Part shown: piece after piece, positions 14,798-18,257 of the stretch
Layout: each line of letters opens with the position of its first letter
Numbering within the stretch: the stretch's first letter is position 1
Assembly: GCA_039045975.1 (NCBI GenBank)
Contig: JBCCJA010000067.1
Coordinates: 1 to 18,257, forward strand
DNA from: JBCCJA01 sp039045975
Lineage (GTDB): Bacteria > Planctomycetota > Planctomycetia > Planctomycetales > Planctomycetaceae
Direction: 5' to 3'
DNA length: 18,257 nt
The notes under the pieces: generated by a model
Databases searched by the model: none
Seen by the model: only the letters and a program-made list of their open reading frames with translations
What the model was told of the DNA's origin: nothing
Made by a program: the position numbers and the translations under genes

Positions 14798-14845
14798 GTT
14801 TAGCCGTGGCCGGTAGGCCGCGCGGCCCACCGGCCACGGCTAAAC
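14798..14845. repeat. Family A repeat, near-perfect 48-bp palindrome (A4)
   Basis: The whole 48 bases form an inverted repeat with one mismatch between the two 24-base arms. Each arm begins GTTTAGCCG and contains GGCC-GGTA-GGCC (GGTG in the right arm). It lies between convergent genes, 12 bases after the SGNH stop. The right arm includes the TAG stop (14840-14842) of the squalene-hopene cyclase, in the same GTT TAG phase as in the 38-111 element. Confidence 0.85.
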
Positions 14846-16939
14846 GTGACGCGCCACATCCCCCAACGCCATCAAAGGAAAATAATGCCGATAGAGGTGG
14901 TACCGCAGGTAAAACACCCGCGGGAAGCCGGTGCCTGTGAATTCTTCTTCGTCCCACGTCCCGGCCGCCGTTTGTCGCTGCAACAGGAAGTCGGCCCCGG
15001 CCCGGACCGCTTCGCCGCGGCCGCGGCCGGCGGCGACGAGGCCCATCGTCGCCCACGCCGTTTGCGACGCCGTCGTCGCCCCCATGCCGCGTAGCGACGG
15101 GTCGTCGTAGGTCGCCGGCGTCTCGCCCCAGCCGCCGTCGTCTTGCTGATAACCGGCGAGCCAGTCGGCCCCTTTGCGGACCGCCTCGTCCCGCGGCCCC
15201 GCCCCGATCGCGGCCAGCCCCGTCAACGCCTGCCACGTGCCGTAAATATAATTCACACCCCAACGGCCCAACCACGCGCCGTCGGCTTCTTGCGACTTCC
15301 GCACGAAGACTTCGGCCCGCACCAGCGGTCGATAACCCCGGGCCAGCCCCGCCATGCCGAACAGTTCGAGCATGCGGGCCGTCAGGTCGGCCGTGCTGGG
15401 GTCGATCATCGCGTTGTGGTCGGCGAACGGGACCTTCGTGAACAGCTCCCGCGTGTTGTCGGCGTCGAACGCGCCCCAGCCGCCGTCTTTCGATTGCATC
15501 GCCAGCAGCCACCGCATCCCGCGTCCGGTCGCGGCGGTCGCCTTCGCGATCCGGTCGACGTCGGCCGCCGCGTGCCGCGGGTCGACGCCGCTCGAGGCCA
15601 GCACCGTCGCGCCCTCTTCACCGAGTCTTAATTCTGCCTCCCACCGCCGGCGGGTGTCGCCGGGCAGTGTCTTTAAGAGGGCCATCAACACCATCGCGGT
15701 GTCGTCGACGTCGGGATAAAATTTATTTTGATACTCGAAGCACCAGCCCGAAGGCTCGGTCGACCGGTCGCGGACGCCCCAGTCGCCGCGGGTGCGGATC
15801 TCACGTTCGAGCAGCCACCGCACGCCGCGACGGACTTCCGAAGAATCGGCCGCGAACCCCGACCGACGCAGGGCCAACAAAGAAATCGCCGTGTCCCACA
15901 CCGGCGAACGGCACGGCTGCAGCCGCGTCTTTTCGCCGTCGCCGCCGAGGGCGAGCGATTCGAGCTCGTCGAGCTGCGACTTCACTTCGGGCGAGTCTTC
16001 GGCGTACCCCCGGCACTTGAGGGCCACGACCGACCAAATGATGGGCGGAAAAATCGCGCCCAGCCCGTCGCTGTCGGCGAACCGTGTCAGCATCCACTCT
16101 TCGGCTTTCTTCAGTGCCGCCGGGCGGAACGGTTTCAGGCCGAGGGCTTCGATCTGTTTGATCGCCGTGTCGACGCCCGAGAAAACGGCCCGCCACGGGT
16201 CGGCCGCGTCGGTCTCGGGCGGCACGCAGACCGGCAGTCGGTCGGGCCGGCCGAGGAAGAGTTCGTCGATCTTAAATTTATCGGGCAGGTCTCGCTGCGG
16301 CTGATAGGCCCACAGAACACTTAATGGGACGAGGATCGTCCGCGACCACGCCGACATTTCGTAGATATTAAACGGGGCCCACTTCGGCAGCAGCATCAGT
16401 TCGGGCGGCACGGCCGGACACTGCGAGTAATCGATCAGCCCGAGCAGCGCGAGGTAGTACCGCGTGAAGCTGTTGACCCGCTCCGCCCCGCCGGCGTCGA
16501 GGATCGCGTGGCGGGCCCGGACCATGTGATCGGCGTCGGCCGGGTCCCCGGCGAGCTTCAGGCACAGGTAGGCCTTCACCGACGACGACACCTCGACCGG
16601 CCCGCCCGGATAGAGCGCCCAGCCGCCGTGCGGCTGTTGGTCCCGCCGCAGGCTGTCGGCGAGCCGCGTGCCGAGGCCGCCCCGCTCCCGGCCGAGGTAG
16701 GCCAACAACAAATACGTCTCGGACTGCAGGATCGAGTCGCCCTCCAGTTCGCCGCACCAGTGCCCGTCGGCGTGCTGCCGGTCGAGCAGCCAGCCCTGGG
16801 CGGCGGTGACCGCGGCCGTCAGCGGCGTCGCCCGGTCTCCCGGGAACGGGATCACGGCCGGCGACGCGTCCGAGCGGGCCGCATGCGGAGAAAGCGACGG
16901 CCCCGACCGGGACTGCCAGCGGGGCGAAGGCGACGACAT
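14840..16939 (-). CDS. shc: Squalene-hopene cyclase
   Basis: Cyclises squalene to hopene, the core of hopanoid membrane lipids, as a monotopic membrane enzyme. The 699-residue protein has the catalytic DxDD as Asp410-Val-Asp412-Asp413 (YPDVDDTAMV) and repeated QW-type motifs: QGWLLDRQHADGHW (48-61), QQPHGGWALY (101-110), QSKDGGWGAFDADN (482-495), YQQDDGGWGETP (597-608) and the C-terminal TGFPRVFYLRYHLYRHYFPL (670-689). It is somewhat longer than typical (about 630-680), with an N-terminal tail of about 35 residues and an extra stretch around 430-468 between the DVDD region and the next QW motif. The last codons, GTT TAG, lie inside a palindromic repeat. No hpn genes or squalene-synthesis genes are adjacent. 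Confidence 0.95.
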   Translation of the reverse strand: MSSPSPRWQSRSGPSLSPHAARSDASPAVIPFPGDRATPLTAAVTAAQGWLLDRQHADGHWCGELEGDSILQSETYLLLAYLGRERGGLGTRLADSLRRDQQPHGGWALYPGGPVEVSSSVKAYLCLKLAGDPADADHMVRARHAILDAGGAERVNSFTRYYLALLGLIDYSQCPAVPPELMLLPKWAPFNIYEMSAWSRTILVPLSVLWAYQPQRDLPDKFKIDELFLGRPDRLPVCVPPETDAADPWRAVFSGVDTAIKQIEALGLKPFRPAALKKAEEWMLTRFADSDGLGAIFPPIIWSVVALKCRGYAEDSPEVKSQLDELESLALGGDGEKTRLQPCRSPVWDTAISLLALRRSGFAADSSEVRRGVRWLLEREIRTRGDWGVRDRSTEPSGWCFEYQNKFYPDVDDTAMVLMALLKTLPGDTRRRWEAELRLGEEGATVLASSGVDPRHAAADVDRIAKATAATGRGMRWLLAMQSKDGGWGAFDADNTRELFTKVPFADHNAMIDPSTADLTARMLELFGMAGLARGYRPLVRAEVFVRKSQEADGAWLGRWGVNYIYGTWQALTGLAAIGAGPRDEAVRKGADWLAGYQQDDGGWGETPATYDDPSLRGMGATTASQTAWATMGLVAAGRGRGEAVRAGADFLLQRQTAAGTWDEEEFTGTGFPRVFYLRYHLYRHYFPLMALGDVARHV

Positions 16940-17034
16940 CCGTGGGGGGCTCGTGAGCGGGACCGGCTTCCTGCGGCGGCTCGAAGCGTAAGTGGGGTTT
17001 TCCCGGGCAACAAGACGGATCGGCCCGTCGCCGC

Positions 17035-17165
17035 AGCCCGAGACGTCAGGCGAGGTTTTCAGACGCCCACGGACGCTCGAATTTGGACGGGCGACGACGC
17101 CCTGTTACCCGGAGAGTTGTCCGCCCTCTCACACGGCAGGCACACCTCGCGTGACCGCTCGGGCT
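17035..17165. repeat. Family B inverted-repeat element, 131 bp, diverged (B3)
   Basis: Arms at 17035-17055 and 17145-17165 pair imperfectly with each other, but each matches the family B arm with one or two changes. In the right arm the mini-stem GCC/GGC has become GCG/CGC, a compensatory double change that keeps the hairpin around GTCA. The interior has a stem GGGCG-ACGA-CGCCC (17089-17102). Length is within one base of the 11957-12088 element. The right arm ends at the base before the stop codon of the next minus-strand gene; the left arm faces the shc start, 95 bases away. Confidence 0.7.
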
Positions 17166-17687
17166 TCAGCGGTCACGGCCGGGACGGCGGCCTGTTCTGC
17201 GACGCGCCGGCGGCGGCTCGGCCGGCCCGACGAGCACCTCCTCCCGCACCTCGGCGACGCGGCGTGCCCGGGTTTCGGGCCGCTTCGCGGTGTCGACGCG
17301 GTAGCAGAGCCCGCGTCGTCGGCCGGGCGGGAGTTCGTCCCAGGCCGATCGGAATTGACCGTCGGCCGCGAGGGCGGCGGCGAGTTCCGGCGGGACCTCG
17401 ACCGCGTCCTGGTCGGCGACGTCGAAGCGGACCGTGACGACGTCGCCGAGACTCCAATCGCCCTCTTCGAGCAGTTTCTTCGACAGCAGCAGGTAGTGCC
17501 GGCCGTCACCGCTCGGCGTCCACGCCAGGCTGATCGGGACGTCGCCGATCTCCCCCTCGACCCGCAGCCGTGGCCGGCCGTCGAACGGCAGCGTCTCGGC
17601 GACGGCCGGTTCGAGGTAAACGACGTGATATTTCATACGCCCGAAGTCGAGCACTTCGATCGGCCCCGTCGACGTGTAGTCTGACAT
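17166..17687 (-). CDS. DUF1905 / YdeI-OmdA family protein
   Basis: A 173-residue protein with two recognisable parts. Residues about 18-95 form a DUF1905-like beta-barrel (YHVVYLEPAVAETLPFDGRP then a GRHYLLLSKKLL stretch). Residues about 96-145 match the bacteriocin-protection YdeI/OmdA domain, including VPPELAAALAAD, LPPGRRRGLCYRVDTAKRPE and TRARRVAEV. The biochemical role is unknown; the family name comes from E. coli YdeI, linked to antimicrobial-peptide resistance. The tail is unusually rich in Arg and Pro (PPPARRRTGRRPGRDR) and runs to the edge of a repeat. The ATG at 17687 follows an in-frame GTG (17690); another ATG at 17636 would start at MKYHVVYLEP and is also plausible. It is divergent from the NTF2-like gene, 35 bases away. 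Confidence 0.8.
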   Translation of the reverse strand: MSDYTSTGPIEVLDFGRMKYHVVYLEPAVAETLPFDGRPRLRVEGEIGDVPISLAWTPSGDGRHYLLLSKKLLEEGDWSLGDVVTVRFDVADQDAVEVPPELAAALAADGQFRSAWDELPPGRRRGLCYRVDTAKRPETRARRVAEVREEVLVGPAEPPPARRRTGRRPGRDR

Positions 17688-17710
17688 CACGTTTCCCGTC
17701 GCCCGCCCAT

Positions 17711-17715
17711 AAGGA
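17711..17715 (+). promoter_or_regulatory. Shine-Dalgarno site of the NTF2-like gene
   Basis: AAGGA lies seven bases before the ATG at 17723, a well-placed ribosome-binding site that supports this start over the longer open frame. Confidence 0.65.
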
Positions 17716-17722
17716 CACCGCC

Positions 17723-18085
17723 ATGACCGCCGCCGAAGTCGCCGCCAAGTTCTACGCCCTGGTCTCCGAAGAAAAGGAGGCCGAGGCGAAACAACTCTGG
17801 TCCGACGACGTCGTCAGTTACGAGTCCGACCCGAACAGCCCCTTCTCGGTCTGCCGCGGCCGGGAGGAGGTCGAGAAGAAACACGAATGGTGGTACGCCA
17901 ACGCCGAGATCCACGAGGTCAAAACCGAGGGCCCGTTCGTCCACGGCGAGCAGTTTGCGGTGATCTACGAGATCGACTGCACGATGAAGGAATTCGGCCG
18001 CTCGCGGATGAGCGAAATCGGGCTGTTCACCGTGGCTGATGGGAAGATCATAGAGGAGCGGTTCTTTCAGACGCCGATGGGGTGA
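17723..18085 (+). CDS. NTF2-like / SnoaL-type protein
   Basis: A 120-residue protein with the cone-shaped NTF2-like fold pattern: an N-terminal helix (MTAAEVAAKFYALVSEEKEA), a loop reading LWSDDVVSYESD (25-36), a helix with GREEVEKKHEWWYAN (46-60) and a curved sheet ending FTVADGKIIEERFF (102-115). Proteins of this kind are small ligand-binding or isomerase-like proteins; length and the final strand motif fit SnoaL-like members. No catalytic residues can be assigned. There is no signal peptide, so it is probably cytoplasmic. The gene is divergent from the YdeI-like gene across only 35 bases, so their promoters overlap the coding starts or each other. Confidence 0.75.
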   Translation: MTAAEVAAKFYALVSEEKEAEAKQLWSDDVVSYESDPNSPFSVCRGREEVEKKHEWWYANAEIHEVKTEGPFVHGEQFAVIYEIDCTMKEFGRSRMSEIGLFTVADGKIIEERFFQTPMG

Positions 18086-18139
18086 CGCCGGCTACCGCCC
18101 GAACATCGGCACGTCTGGGCCAAGCGACTGTGTTGGGTG

Positions 18140-18257
18140 TCAACCGATGTCTGCCGGGGTCGGTGTCCACGGGCGGTTCTCCCGGACGATCGCATGCAGC
18201 ACGATCAGTAATTTGCGCATGCACGCCACCAACGCGACTTTCGGCGGCTTGCCCGCC
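18140..18257 (-). CDS. IS110-family transposase, C-terminal end, cut by window edge
   Basis: The minus strand, read from base 18256, gives AGKPPKVALVACMRKLLIVL followed by HAIVRENRPWTPTPADIG and TGA at 18140. The GKPxKVALVACMRKLL...NAxxRxxxPW ending is characteristic of IS110/IS116/IS902-type transposases (DEDD-type recombinases that use a bridge RNA from a non-coding end of the element). Only 38 residues are inside the window, so intactness cannot be judged. The element's end on the transposase 3' side should lie between 18086 and 18139; no terminal inverted repeat can be recognised without the other end. The insertion lies just after the NTF2-like gene stop. Confidence 0.8.
   Translation of the reverse strand, partial: AGKPPKVALVACMRKLLIVLHAIVRENRPWTPTPADIG

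Noticed and set aside
16425..16450. Sequence resembling a family B arm inside the squalene-hopene cyclase gene
   Set aside because: It lacks the GTNA loop and hairpin and encodes conserved protein sequence; similarity is by chance.
38..17165. Repeated palindromes as a CRISPR array
   Set aside because: Copies are kilobases apart, in inverted pairs, with no regular spacers and no cas genes.
16508..17437. A 309-codon plus-strand frame over the shc start and the YdeI-like gene
   Set aside because: Arg/Gly/Pro-rich shadow crossing a repeat element and two supported genes on the other strand.

Overview
The window reads as chromosomal DNA of a high-GC planctomycete. The signs are a formylglycine-type sulfatase with a signal peptide, a Tat-exported SGNH protein, squalene-hopene cyclase, a tiny lysine-rich CxxC protein, short gene-poor operons with frequent strand switching, and housekeeping genes (pyrH, trmD, pgpA) standing alone rather than with their usual partners. 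Nothing in the sequence fixes the genus. No rRNA, tRNA, CRISPR array or phage module was seen.

Layout. 1-2400: a YdcZ-type (DUF606) membrane protein, UMP kinase (pyrH) and an exported alpha/beta hydrolase. 2400-5500: a SulP anion transporter with STAS domain, a 38-residue CxxC protein, a conserved unknown protein behind a structured leader, and a ferritin-like protein with a GTG start. 5700-9730: a sulfatase, a small unknown protein, and a sulfite reductase hemoprotein with a C-terminal extension, followed by a strong intrinsic terminator. 9900-12700: PgpA (phospholipid synthesis), an HD-domain phosphohydrolase of the SAMHD1/YwfO type, and a small exported protein. 12700-16940: a PilZ protein, TrmD, a Tat-exported SGNH-like protein and squalene-hopene cyclase. 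17166-18257: a DUF1905/YdeI-OmdA protein, an NTF2-like protein and the C-terminal end of an IS110-family transposase cut by the window edge.

The most unusual content is not a protein cluster but two families of palindromic intergenic repeats. Family A (four loci, six arms) starts GTTTAGCCG and carries a mini-hairpin whose loop is GGTA in five arms and GGTG in one. Family B (three loci, six arms) has the core CCGAGCC-GTNA-GGC. Both occur as inverted pairs, family A also as single arms, and stem changes between copies are partly compensatory. Most loci sit at gene 3' ends. Family A arms supply the TAG stop codon of two unrelated genes (and perhaps a third running in from the left edge), and a family B pair forms a terminator with a T tract. 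They look like REP/BIME or MITE-like elements.

Sulfur-related genes (SulP transporter, sulfatase, sulfite reductase) lie within about 7 kb, but on different strands and with unrelated genes between, so a joint function is only a possibility. SHC and PgpA are both membrane-lipid enzymes but are not adjacent.
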